From Gluconobacter sp. P1C6_b (GTDB lineage Bacteria > Pseudomonadota > Alphaproteobacteria > Acetobacterales > Acetobacteraceae), in contig NZ_JACRVU010000012.1 in the NCBI RefSeq assembly GCF_018811945.1, positions 39,525 to 103,524 on the forward strand: a DNA stretch of 64,000 bases, read 5' to 3'. The notes under the pieces were generated by a model that worked only from the letters and a program-made list of their open reading frames with translations, was not told where the DNA came from and made no database searches. Positions 17,662 to 25,796 of the stretch are shown here, one piece after another (the stretch's first letter is position 1; every line of letters begins with the position of its first letter). A program made the translations under genes and the position numbers.

Positions 17662-18063
17662 TCAGGAGCCCGTGCCCATCAGCGAGACATGGGCTGCGAT
17701 GATCTTCCATCCTTCGGGCGTCCGGAACCATGTCTGGCTCTGACGCCCGATACGCTCCGCTCCGATCCGCCGGAACTCCAGGTCCACCGTCGCCACATCC
17801 CTCCCAATGACGGTAATGACGCGGCGCAGGACTTCCCGCGGTGGCGAACCACCCGTCCTGTTGCGGCGGAATGCCTTGATCTCGTCAAAGCCGTAGAGAT
17901 TTTCCCCCACGCCGTAACGCACCGTCTCCGGCCCGTCATAAAACAGCCTGTCCAGTTCCTGCAGTTCATTCTCGCCCAGGGCCCGTTCGTAACGGTCGGA
18001 CAGGGCCGTAATGTCCCGAAGGATGTCAGGATCGTTCAGAAGCGGATACCCGGATGACGTCAT
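17662..18063 (-). CDS. AtzH-like/DUF3225 protein (NTF2 fold)
   Basis: A 133-residue protein with the SnoaL/NTF2-type layout: an N-terminal helix region (DILRDITALSDRYERAL), then GPETVRYGVGENLYGFDEI, and a C-terminal strand with RQSQTWFRTPEGWKIIAAHVS. This resembles the AtzH-like/DUF3225 family, whose best-known member helps cyanuric acid/biuret breakdown and whose other members sit with amidases. No amidase is nearby, so the role is open. It stands alone, convergent with the ABC exporter. Confidence 0.75.
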   Translation of the reverse strand: MTSSGYPLLNDPDILRDITALSDRYERALGENELQELDRLFYDGPETVRYGVGENLYGFDEIKAFRRNRTGGSPPREVLRRVITVIGRDVATVDLEFRRIGAERIGRQSQTWFRTPEGWKIIAAHVSLMGTGS

Positions 18064-18236
18064 GGCTGCTCTCCATCATTCAAATGAAGCGAAGGATACC
18101 AGATCGCTGCCAAAAGCCGTGCCCCTGAAGATCCATCAAAGACATTGACCTTTCGCGAAGTCGCGATCCAATAGACTGTCAGGATCAACCTGATCCCGCG
18201 CTTTACTCCATTCTCCGTCACGAGTAGGTTTCTGTC

Positions 18237-18569
18237 ATGCGTTTCGTCCTTCTCCCCAGCCTGCTTCTGCTTGCCTCATGCTCCGCAGCGCCCTGGGTTA
18301 CCGGTCACACCGACAGCAAATGTATTCGCGAGCAGATGCTGAGCGGCGCTGGCGGCAATCCGCACGCCTTCGCCACGGCTGCCGGCACCTGTGCCGCCAC
18401 GGCGCGCAAGGACAATGGCGGTCATGACCGACCGCTGGATGTACGCGATGACACGACCCTTCAGGCGATGGCGGAAAATCCGGATTACAATACCAACCGG
18501 CAGCCCTTCGTCGCGCGCGATTCAAAGACCCGCATTCCGGGTGGTATCCGCAATATCAATATCGACTGA
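18237..18569 (+). CDS. Small lipoprotein, unknown function
   Basis: 110 residues. A short hydrophobic signal ends in the lipobox LLASC with the lipidated Cys at about residue 15, so the mature protein is anchored to a membrane facing the periplasm. The mature part has two further cysteines (SKCIREQM and GTCAATAR) that could form a disulfide. No family was recognised. It precedes a VOC-family gene, with a short hairpin between them. Confidence 0.72.
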   Translation: MRFVLLPSLLLLASCSAAPWVTGHTDSKCIREQMLSGAGGNPHAFATAAGTCAATARKDNGGHDRPLDVRDDTTLQAMAENPDYNTNRQPFVARDSKTRIPGGIRNINID

Positions 18570-18576
18570 ATTTTCA

Positions 18577-18595
18577 GGACGGCACGCCCGTCCTT
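18577..18595 (+). terminator. Weak hairpin between lipoprotein and VOC gene
   Basis: GGACGG (18577-18582) pairs with CCGTCC (18588-18593), followed by only two T before CCCC. It may slow transcription but is not a convincing terminator. Confidence 0.35.
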
Positions 18596-18622
18596 CCCCT
18601 GTATTATAGAGGAATGAGTTTC

Positions 18623-19003
18623 ATGTTCAGCCATATCATGCTCGGCAGCAACGACATTGCCCGTTCCAAGACATTCTATGATGCGACAATGGGCGTCATC
18701 GGCTGCGAGCCTGCCGAACCCAACGCCAAGGGCCGCCTGGCTTATGCCCATTCCGGCGGCCGTCTGGTCATCACGAAGCCCCTGAACGGCGAGCCCGCAA
18801 CTCCTGCCAATGGCGGGACGATCGGTTTTGCCATGAGCAGCCCCGAGCAGGTCGATGCCTGGCACAAGGCGGGCGTGGAGAACGGCGGAAAGGCGATCGA
18901 AAACCCGCCTGGCATCCGGCACTCGCCGATGGGCGACCTTTATCTTGCCTATCTGCGCGATCCGGACGGCAACAAGCTCTGCGCCCTGTACAAAGCTTCC
19001 TGA
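18623..19003 (+). CDS. VOC-family (glyoxalase/bleomycin-resistance-like) protein
   Basis: About 126 residues with the vicinal-oxygen-chelate pattern: HIMLGSNDIARSKTFYD at the start and YLRDPDGNKLCALYK at the end. VOC proteins bind a metal or act in drug resistance and small-molecule isomerisation; the substrate here is unknown. An upstream in-frame ATG at 18614 lies only one base after GAGG, too close for initiation, while the ATG at 18623 (MFSHIMLGS) has workable spacing, so it is preferred. Confidence 0.85.
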   Translation: MFSHIMLGSNDIARSKTFYDATMGVIGCEPAEPNAKGRLAYAHSGGRLVITKPLNGEPATPANGGTIGFAMSSPEQVDAWHKAGVENGGKAIENPPGIRHSPMGDLYLAYLRDPDGNKLCALYKAS

Positions 19004-19026
19004 AACAGGGCCTCTGACCAACTAAC

Positions 19027-19101
19027 CCCGGCGACAAGGTTGTCTGCCGGGCGACCCTGCGGCATGAAGGGGCCACTTCATCCCCTTCTCCCTGCCGCAG
19101 G
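19027..19101 (+). promoter_or_regulatory. Structured leader of the MYG1-family gene
   Basis: Two adjacent hairpins. The first pairs CCCGGC-GACA (19027-19036) with TGTC-t-GCCGGG (19041-19051). The second pairs CCTGCGGCA (19056-19064) with TGCCGCAGG (19093-19101), and inside it GAAGGGG (19066-19072) with CCCCTTC (19082-19088). The 3' arm holds the only Shine-Dalgarno-like AGG, 8 bases before the ATG at 19110, so the stem could block translation. No known riboswitch class was recognised. Confidence 0.5.
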
Positions 19102-19109
19102 TTCTCAAG

Positions 19110-20120
19110 ATGTCCGAACATACTCCCATTGGTCTCGAAAATGGCGCAGCGCCCGTCACAGCGCTGACCCATTCGGGCAATTTTCACGTCGACGAGACCA
19201 TGGGCTATGTCATTCTGCACTACGCGCTCGCCCCGCAGGGTGATCTGCGCGCACGCGTTCTCGAAGAAAAATCCGCCGACCGCCTGACCTTCATCCGTAC
19301 CCGCAATCCGGATGTCATCAAATCGGCCGATATCGTCTTCGACGTCGGCGGCCTCTATGACCCTCCGCATGGCCGTTACGACCACCACATGAAGGACAAG
19401 CCTCTTCGCGAAGACGGCACGCCATACAGCGCAGCCGGTTTGCTGTGGAAGGATTACGGTCACGCCGCCATCCGCAACATCCTCAAGACGCCGGTCGATA
19501 ACGCCACGGTGGACCTGATCTGGCAGAGCCTCGACAAGTCCCTGATCCTGCCGATCGATCAGGATGACAATGGCGTGGTCAAGATGGGCAAGCTTTCTCT
19601 GGCGGATATCGTCTCCGCCTGCAGCCCGCCCTGGGACACGGCCGAACTCTACGGACGACAGGAAGCCCGCGCCCGGGAATCCCTCGGTTTCGCCAATGCT
19701 GCCACCTCCGTCGCATCACACCTGACGAATGTCGTGGACCGTGTTCGCGCCAGCCTCAAGGCGACGGACCGCGTTCTGGCAGCTTATGAAAATGCCGAAG
19801 ACAAGCGTATCCTCGTCATGGGCACCGGCATGCCGACCGAAAAGGTCATTTTCGAGCATGACCTGCCCGTCGTGTACGTGGTCTCTCCCGCTGGCCCGGA
19901 GCAGTGGAACGTCAAGGCCGTCCCGCCCGTCCGCGGGGATTTCGGGCAGCGCGTCTCCCTTCCCGAAGCCTGGGGTGGGCTGGAGCGGGAAAAGCTGGCT
20001 GCTGTCTCCGGCGTGTCTGATGCAGTGTTTGCCCATCCGGCCCGCTTCATCTGCGGTGCAGGCAGCCGCGACGGCGCCATCCGCATGGCACAACTGGCAC
20101 TGGAAATCGCCGGGGTCTGA
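19110..20120 (+). CDS. MYG1-family (UPF0160) metal-dependent hydrolase
   Basis: 336 residues. The N-terminal THSGNFHVDE and the later DHHMKD match the MYG1/UPF0160 signatures, a DHH-like metal-binding fold. The eukaryotic homologue is an RNA exonuclease; the bacterial role is not defined. The C-terminal FICGAGSRDGAIRMAQ is also typical. The start ATG sits just after a stable hairpin that contains its ribosome-binding site. It is followed by a bidirectional terminator shared with the phosphate transporter. Confidence 0.88.
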   Translation: MSEHTPIGLENGAAPVTALTHSGNFHVDETMGYVILHYALAPQGDLRARVLEEKSADRLTFIRTRNPDVIKSADIVFDVGGLYDPPHGRYDHHMKDKPLREDGTPYSAAGLLWKDYGHAAIRNILKTPVDNATVDLIWQSLDKSLILPIDQDDNGVVKMGKLSLADIVSACSPPWDTAELYGRQEARARESLGFANAATSVASHLTNVVDRVRASLKATDRVLAAYENAEDKRILVMGTGMPTEKVIFEHDLPVVYVVSPAGPEQWNVKAVPPVRGDFGQRVSLPEAWGGLEREKLAAVSGVSDAVFAHPARFICGAGSRDGAIRMAQLALEIAGV

Positions 20121-20126
20121 AATAAA

Positions 20127-20157
20127 AAAGGGATGCGATACAATATCGCGTCCCTTT
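20127..20157. terminator. Bidirectional terminator between MYG1 and Pit genes
   Basis: AAAGGGATGCGATA (20127-20140) pairs with TATCGCGTCCCTTT (20144-20157) with one G-U pair and a 3-base loop. A-tracts on the left give a T-run on the minus strand, so it should stop the convergent Pit transcript well and the MYG1 transcript fairly well. Confidence 0.8.
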
Positions 20158-20205
20158 CCCGATCAGGACCGGAGCAGTCATGCTCCAGTCAAAGAGTTCC
20201 GCCCC

Positions 20206-21558
20206 TCAGGCGAGAGCGTAGAATACTGTCGCTGCGACACAGACTGTCACTGGCAGCGTCAGAAGCCACGCCATCACGATCTTCGTCAGCATCTTTTTGT
20301 TGATGCCGGACCCGGCAGCCACCATCGTCCCGGCCACGCCAGACGTGATGATATGCGTCGTGGAGACCGGCAGGCCGGTATAGCCCGCCGTCATGATCAG
20401 ACCCGCACCGACAACCTCGGAGGCAGCACCCTGCGCTGGCGTCAGATGGGTCGTGCCGATACCTTCGCCCAGCGTCCGGACAATCCGCTTATAGCCCACC
20501 ATGGTCCCGATCCCGAGGCACAGCGCGCTCAGCAGACGCACCCAGCCCGGCGCATATTCCACCGTCGGACGCAGTTCGGATGCGAGATGGGATGCCAGCT
20601 TCCTGTCCGCGTCCGAGGCTGCCGGGTTGGCCGCAACCGACCGCAGACCGGACAGAACCTGATAGACATCACCCCGCAGTTCGGACGGGGCCTCGGCAGG
20701 ACCTTCCGTCTGCGAAAGACGGCTGATCGAAGCGACGGCATCCCCCTTGAAGGAATAACGGTCATACTGCGTGACCAGCGGCAGGGCCTGCTGCGCGTCC
20801 TGGCGGATCTGCTCGATGCTGACCGGAGAAGCCGGGTTGAGTGCGAAAGCAGCAGGCATGATGCCGATGATCGTCAGCATGATCAGACCAATGCTCTTCT
20901 GACCGTCATTGCTGCCATGCGAGAAGCTGACCAGCGTGCAGGTCAAAACCAGCACCGCCCGCACGATCGGGTTCGGCTTCTGTTCCGGCGTGGGCGCCCT
21001 GTACATTTCCGGCATCTTCACGAGGGATTTGATGAGGAAATACAGCAAAAGTGCGCCAACAAAGCCCAGCAGCGGGGAGACGGCAAGCGCACGCAGCACC
21101 TTCCAGATCTGGCTCCAGTCTACACTGTGGCCGAGTTCGCAAGCATGGACAAAGGAGTCACCGATCGCAATGCCGACCAGCGATCCGATGACACAGTGCG
21201 AGGACGAGTTCGGAATTCCGAACCACCAGGTCATCAGGTTCCAGGCCAGGGCGGTTCCGAACAGCGCGACCAGCATAGGAACGGCCGGATTTCCACTTGG
21301 CGGCGAGAGAACGTCCGGCGGCAGAAGTTCCACGAGCGCGTAGGCGACGGAAATGCCGCCCAGAATCACGCCCAGAAGGTTCATCAGTCCCGACCAGACG
21401 ACAGCAACGGTCGGCTTGAGCGAATTGGTATAGATGACAGTTGCGACAGCATTGGCCGTATCATGAAAGCCATTGGCAAATTCAAAGACGCAGACCAGAA
21501 CAAAGCAGAGGCACAGCGCGACAAGCGATGTCGCCGAGGATGGGTCAAAATGAAGCAT
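20206..21558 (-). CDS. Inorganic phosphate transporter, Pit (PHO4) family
   Basis: 450 residues with two PHO4 repeats. The first has GFHDTANAVATVIYTNSLKP (about 30-49) and the second has SFSHGSNDGQKSIGLIM, the paired GANDVANA-type motifs that form the phosphate/metal site. About ten membrane spans flank a hydrophilic middle loop of about 100 residues. It carries metal-phosphate with protons across the inner membrane at low affinity. The gene stands alone, with no phosphate-regulon box recognised upstream. Confidence 0.92.
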   Translation of the reverse strand: MLHFDPSSATSLVALCLCFVLVCVFEFANGFHDTANAVATVIYTNSLKPTVAVVWSGLMNLLGVILGGISVAYALVELLPPDVLSPPSGNPAVPMLVALFGTALAWNLMTWWFGIPNSSSHCVIGSLVGIAIGDSFVHACELGHSVDWSQIWKVLRALAVSPLLGFVGALLLYFLIKSLVKMPEMYRAPTPEQKPNPIVRAVLVLTCTLVSFSHGSNDGQKSIGLIMLTIIGIMPAAFALNPASPVSIEQIRQDAQQALPLVTQYDRYSFKGDAVASISRLSQTEGPAEAPSELRGDVYQVLSGLRSVAANPAASDADRKLASHLASELRPTVEYAPGWVRLLSALCLGIGTMVGYKRIVRTLGEGIGTTHLTPAQGAASEVVGAGLIMTAGYTGLPVSTTHIITSGVAGTMVAAGSGINKKMLTKIVMAWLLTLPVTVCVAATVFYALA

Positions 21559-21714
21559 GAAGTCCGGATTCCGTTATTTAGAACCCTGCCTTAGTCCATT
21601 TCAGGAATTTTTAATTATGACGTTTTTGGTTTTCATAAAATATTCATACTCATGACTTGAGAAATAAAAATATACGAACATGCAGCGCCCTGTCTGCATT
21701 CCCACACACAGCGC

Positions 21715-22581
21715 CTACTGCACGAGTGCTTTCAAAAGTGCCTTGAGAGCCTTCTGGGCCGCTTTCGATCCCCATTCCTGAAGCAGTCCCCGCGAGCGGG
21801 GCTGTCTCGAAAGGGCTTCCGGCGTTTCCCTGATCGGCGGCATGGCACTGACGTGGTCCTTCAGGGAGGCCGGAAGTGCGGGAAACGGATCAATCCCCAC
21901 AAGCTCCGTCAGAAGCGCGACACTCGTAATCCGGCAGGTCGGACGGCGCGTGTTCAGACACACATACGCCCCCATCCCGTTAGCCGCCGGATCATAGATC
22001 GCTTTCCAGGTCACGGCAGGCACCGGAATACGCCCCGCCCCGATCGTCCGGGTCTGAGCCGGATCGTAACCCGGTCCGGTCACGACAAAGATTTCTCCTT
22101 CCTGCCGGGCCCATCCACGGACAGCGCTCTCGACCCCTTCCCATGGCCCCCGGTTCAGCTCCGCAGTCTGTGGGACGATGTTCGACAGCAGGAAGGACTG
22201 CTGCTGGGCCTGCATACCGGGCTCATCCCCGCTGGGTGTCATGTGTCCCCGGTCGTAACCCGAGGCCCTGTAATCCTCGAGCGCCGCCCGCATCCTCACA
22301 GGAAGGCGCTCATCAGGATAAAAACTTCCCTGCCGGCGCGTGCGGTCCGCGATTTCCAGATTTTCTTCCGTCAGATCCTCGGCCGACCACAGCGGCCCCT
22401 TCGTGCTTTCCGACGCAAGCACCGCATAATCCGCATTACACAGCTGAACCGTCCCGATCCGCAGCGTTTCATTCAGCACCTGGGGTGCGACGCCCTCAGC
22501 AAACATGTCCGGGCAGGACGCAGCCTGCGCCGGCAGCACGACAAGAAGAGCACAGATCGGAAGATACGACAGGAAATTCAA
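21715..22581 (-). CDS. Secreted DNA/RNA non-specific endonuclease (NUC1 family)
   Basis: About 288 residues. An N-terminal signal peptide (NFLSYLPICALLVVLPAQAASC) is followed by the catalytic core with YDRGHMTPSGD, the DRGH motif whose His is the general base, and LSNIVPQTAELN, which supplies the metal-binding Asn. Such enzymes cut DNA and RNA with Mg2+ outside the cytoplasm. GAGG lies 5 bases before a TTG at 22581; a GTG two codons earlier is too close to it. The C-terminal 60 residues are a basic, alanine-rich extension (ALKALLKALVQ). It is divergent from the FG-GAP/Imm-like gene at 22805. Confidence 0.87.
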   Translation of the reverse strand: MNFLSYLPICALLVVLPAQAASCPDMFAEGVAPQVLNETLRIGTVQLCNADYAVLASESTKGPLWSAEDLTEENLEIADRTRRQGSFYPDERLPVRMRAALEDYRASGYDRGHMTPSGDEPGMQAQQQSFLLSNIVPQTAELNRGPWEGVESAVRGWARQEGEIFVVTGPGYDPAQTRTIGAGRIPVPAVTWKAIYDPAANGMGAYVCLNTRRPTCRITSVALLTELVGIDPFPALPASLKDHVSAMPPIRETPEALSRQPRSRGLLQEWGSKAAQKALKALLKALVQ

Positions 22582-22804
22582 TAACACCTCACATACCCGG
22601 TTCGGCAGTATCCATCCGGGACTGCCCCGGTGTTAGTGGATCAGGGAACCCCGCACAACCAACTGATTTTCCAATTTCTTTCCGTCAGAAGGCATCACCG
22701 GCTTCGGCACGCTGTTCCTTGCAGAAAATGAAAACTCCGCATCATCCATTGGCGTTACATGGGAAAGTCGGGATATGCCTGATTCTGCGGAGCACGGAGC
22801 CCGC

Positions 22805-24178
22805 ATGACAGGAAAGCGGAGACAGACCATCATCAAGATGAAAACCCTGATCGGTGTCATGCTTCCGGCACTCCTTGCCACAGGCGTTCCGGCCCTGTCT
22901 GCCACCCTCCATCCGCTCGCACCGATCGCCCGGGCGGAGATGGGAACCAGCACCCATGCCGCCCTGTCCGCACGGGGTATTGTTGCCACCCTGGACGTCC
23001 GTCGGACCACACGCTGCAACGTGCCCGTCGTCTGGGCCGACGCCGATACCAGCCCGGCATCTCCGTGCAGCATGGCCTTCCTGACACTAAGCCAGCCCGG
23101 GAACACCCACTCCCGCCCTGCCTCATTCCCTCTGACGCCTTACGGCACCGAGGATGACGGCATGGCGCAGCTGAAAATGTCATTGCGACATCTGGACGCA
23201 TCATCGCCTTTCCCGCAGGTCATGGTCTCTGCCTATACCGGCGGTGCCCATTGCTGCTCGCTCACATCCATATTCGATCTGCGCCCTGATGGAAGCTCCG
23301 GCGGAAGCTGGCAGCATCTCGAACTCGGAGCGATGGATGGCGACGGAGAACCGGACGTCGTGGATATCGCCGGAAACGGGCAACAGGAAATCCTGACATC
23401 CGATCAGTCGTTCCTTTATGCCTTCGCATCCCATGCCGGATCCGAAGCCCCTGTCGTCATCGCCCGCTACCACGATGGCGTCCTTGAAAACGTCACGCGC
23501 GATCCGGCCTACCGAGACTATCTTGCGAAGGATCTGGCGGACAGACGGCGCAACTGGATCAAGTCCGGACGTTTCGAGCCCAATGGCTTCCTGGCCTACG
23601 AAGTCGCGACCATGGCCAATATGGGCCGGCTCGAGGAGGGCTGGCGTGACATGCTGGCTCATGCACAGTCCACGAAAGAATCTGGTTTCGGTCTCTCGGC
23701 ATGCGATCTCAAACCGCCCGCTGACAAGCAGAACGGCCATGCCTGTTCCGCCAAAGAAAAAGAACTGCTCCCCTTCCCGCAGGCTCTGTCCCTTTTCCTC
23801 GTCCGCGCGGGATACATCACGCCAGAACAGGTGGCATCCGTAACGGACAATCATGAGTCTGCTTCGGTGGCCCCGTCCGTTCCACCCGCGGCCACGCCGC
23901 ACGAGACCCCGAACCCGCCCTCATCCGCCGCAGCCCAGCCACCCGAAAGGGACCAGGCCCTCTCCGCTTCGGCTGCTCCCGCGAAATCCAGAGGCCTGTT
24001 CGCGGTTTTCGGCGCCCTCGGACTGGCGCTCTATCTTGTTCCGGTCCTGATCGCCTACCGCCGCAATACGATCCGTCAGCACCGGATCGCGATGATAACC
24101 GTGCTTCTGGGTTGGACCATCATCGGGTGGGTTGCGGCGCTGGTCATGGCGCTCAACGAACCCACCCGGACACGGTAA
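22805..24178 (+). CDS. Exported FG-GAP-like protein with C-terminal superinfection-immunity (Imm) membrane domain
   Basis: About 457 residues. The start at 22805 has GGAG 5 bases before it and gives a basic n-region (MTGKRR) and signal sequence ending near ALSA. The extracytoplasmic part has AYTGGAHCCSLTSIFD and an FG-GAP-like calcium motif MDGDGEPDVVDIAGNG. A Pro/Ala/Ser-rich linker (about 350-395) leads to two C-terminal spans, LYLVPVLIAYRRN and VLLGWTIIGWVAALVMAL. These match the pattern of the phage T4 Imm-like superinfection immunity family (PF14373), which blocks phage DNA entry. The fusion of a periplasmic domain to this membrane domain is unusual. Its function is unproven. Confidence 0.72.
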   Translation: MTGKRRQTIIKMKTLIGVMLPALLATGVPALSATLHPLAPIARAEMGTSTHAALSARGIVATLDVRRTTRCNVPVVWADADTSPASPCSMAFLTLSQPGNTHSRPASFPLTPYGTEDDGMAQLKMSLRHLDASSPFPQVMVSAYTGGAHCCSLTSIFDLRPDGSSGGSWQHLELGAMDGDGEPDVVDIAGNGQQEILTSDQSFLYAFASHAGSEAPVVIARYHDGVLENVTRDPAYRDYLAKDLADRRRNWIKSGRFEPNGFLAYEVATMANMGRLEEGWRDMLAHAQSTKESGFGLSACDLKPPADKQNGHACSAKEKELLPFPQALSLFLVRAGYITPEQVASVTDNHESASVAPSVPPAATPHETPNPPSSAAAQPPERDQALSASAAPAKSRGLFAVFGALGLALYLVPVLIAYRRNTIRQHRIAMITVLLGWTIIGWVAALVMALNEPTRTR

Positions 24179-24184
24179 GGTTCA

Positions 24185-25525
24185 TCAGTCCTGGTCTGGG
24201 ATCTGCGGCATCCGCGCCTCGCGCAATGTCATGCCGCCGATCCCGGCCCGGGACGCGTTTTTAGGCGTCCCGATCCGCTGGGACAGATAGATTCCGGTGT
24301 GGCCCGAACAGGCATAGGCCACGAAACATCCGGTCGCGAAATAAACGATATCCCCGGCCCCGAAGAGTTCCACCCCCATCAGCGTACAGGCCAGAGGCGT
24401 GTTCGCCGCCCCCGCAAAAACCGACACGAACCCGACAGCCGCCAGCAGATCCACTGGAACATGCAGCAGGAACGCGAGAATGTTCCCCGACGCGGCCCCA
24501 AGAAAGAACAGTGGCGTAACTTCACCGCCCTTGAACCCGGTCGCCAGAACCGTGACCGTGAAAACCAGCTTCCAGAACCAGGACCACGGATAAATCGTCG
24601 GCCCGAAGAAACTGACGATCGACGCCCCACCCGGTTCGGCCGGCAGAACGCCCAGACCCAGATAATCCCGGTTTCCGACGATCATCACCAGAAGAATGGT
24701 CAGAATTCCGCCAATCGCCGGCCGCAGCCATGACGTCTTGCAGAGCTTTTTCATGAACGCCGCCAGACGGTGCACGCTCTCGGCAAACACCCGGCTCAGC
24801 AGCCCGAAAGCCAGCGCGGCGATGGCAACGCGCACCACAAGCATGATGTCCACATGCGAGACGGAACCGTCAGAATTCAGCGTCCCCTGAAACACCAGCG
24901 GATAGGACGCATGATGGATGCCCCAGGCGCGACAGGCCCAGTCCGCAATGATCGATGACATCGCGGCGGGAAGAAGAAAACGGTAGTCCAGCCGCCCGAG
25001 CGTCAGAACCTCAAGGGCGAACACGGCACCAGCGATGGGCGTGCCGAAAACGGCACCAAACCCCGCCGCAATGCCGCATGTCAGCAGAACACAGGTTTCC
25101 GAAGCCCGCAGTCTGAACAGCCTGGCCGCTGCACTGGCCAGACTTCCACCAACCTGTATCGCCGTCCCTTCCCGTCCCACGGAAGCGCCAAACAGATGGC
25201 TCACCACCGTGGCAATCAGCACGAAAGGCGCCATCCGCAGTTGAACGCCCGCGCCCGGTTCATGAATTTCATCCACGATCAGGTTCGCTCCGGCCTCAAC
25301 GTCGCGGCCGAACCAGAAATAACACAACCCGACCGCCACACCCGCCAACGGAAGGCCGAACAGCAGCACCGGATGCTCGATCCGCAGCGAAGTGGCGCGT
25401 TCCAGAAGCCACAGGAACAGAGCACAGGCACTGCCGATACAGACCGACAGCACAACAAGCACCGCGCTCAGGCGAACAAGGCTGAAAATACCGGGAAAAC
25501 GGGGCTGATTCTGAAGTGCACTCAT
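24185..25525 (-). CDS. CLC-F type fluoride/proton antiporter
   Basis: 446 residues of the CLC family with about ten to twelve spans. GREGTAIQ carries the gating glutamate and GFKGGEVTPLFFLGA is the later CLC motif. The canonical GSGIP chloride site is replaced by a segment reading GANLIVDEIHEPG, as in the CLC-F clade that exports fluoride. A fluoride riboswitch lies immediately upstream, which strongly supports this role. It protects the cell by pumping F- out in exchange for protons. It ends 6 bp from the convergent Imm-like gene. The AGGAG is 13 bases from the ATG, a rather long spacing. Confidence 0.88.
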   Translation of the reverse strand: MSALQNQPRFPGIFSLVRLSAVLVVLSVCIGSACALFLWLLERATSLRIEHPVLLFGLPLAGVAVGLCYFWFGRDVEAGANLIVDEIHEPGAGVQLRMAPFVLIATVVSHLFGASVGREGTAIQVGGSLASAAARLFRLRASETCVLLTCGIAAGFGAVFGTPIAGAVFALEVLTLGRLDYRFLLPAAMSSIIADWACRAWGIHHASYPLVFQGTLNSDGSVSHVDIMLVVRVAIAALAFGLLSRVFAESVHRLAAFMKKLCKTSWLRPAIGGILTILLVMIVGNRDYLGLGVLPAEPGGASIVSFFGPTIYPWSWFWKLVFTVTVLATGFKGGEVTPLFFLGAASGNILAFLLHVPVDLLAAVGFVSVFAGAANTPLACTLMGVELFGAGDIVYFATGCFVAYACSGHTGIYLSQRIGTPKNASRAGIGGMTLREARMPQIPDQD

Positions 25526-25539
25526 AACGGACGCAGTTC

Positions 25540-25572
25540 TCCTGTCTTGTCCGAAGGGGACGAGGGACAGGA
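25540..25572 (-). promoter_or_regulatory. Anti-Shine-Dalgarno stem of the fluoride switch
   Basis: On the minus strand TCCTGTC (25572-25566), the 3' pseudoknot region of the aptamer, is exactly complementary to GACAGGA (25546-25540), which holds the Shine-Dalgarno AGGA. A smaller GTCC/GGAC stem lies inside. The same bases cannot be in the pseudoknot and in this stem, so ligand binding would free the ribosome site. Confidence 0.65.
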
Positions 25573-25631
25573 ATCATCAGCTTCCGGATGAAGCGGTTCG
25601 ACCGGGTAAAGGTCAGGCAGAATCCATTGCC
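25564..25631 (-). ncRNA. Fluoride riboswitch (crcB motif)
   Basis: On the minus strand: P1 GGCA-ATGGATTC-TGCC (25631-25616), with the same 8-base loop as known fluoride aptamers; a small insert hairpin GACC/GGTC; then AACCGCTT, a 7-base loop, AAGCTGATG and ATTCCTGTC. This follows the crcB consensus, in which AAC-GC, GCTGATG and CCT are the conserved parts. The loop GGATT can pair with ATTCC in four of five positions (one U-U). It sits between 39 and 106 bases upstream of the CLC-F start. Confidence 0.85.
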
Positions 25632-25796
25632 TTCTGCGCCATGAAAAGCCGTGAAGGCCCCAACCTGTCAAGAGATGACAAGGTTTTTAGGGAGAGACAC
25701 TTTTCCGCATGACAACGCTATGCCACCGTCTCCGTAACAAAAACGAACGGTCCGTTCCGTTTCCCATCCTTCAACCGTTTCAAGGAACTGCGTTTC

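Noticed and set aside
19729..21594. Rightward 621-codon open frame overlapping MYG1 and the Pit gene
   Set aside because: It crosses the terminator between two real genes and has shadow-like composition.
21559..21714. Phosphate-regulon box before the Pit gene
   Set aside because: The AT-rich stretch has no pair of CTGTCAT-like repeats at the right spacing.
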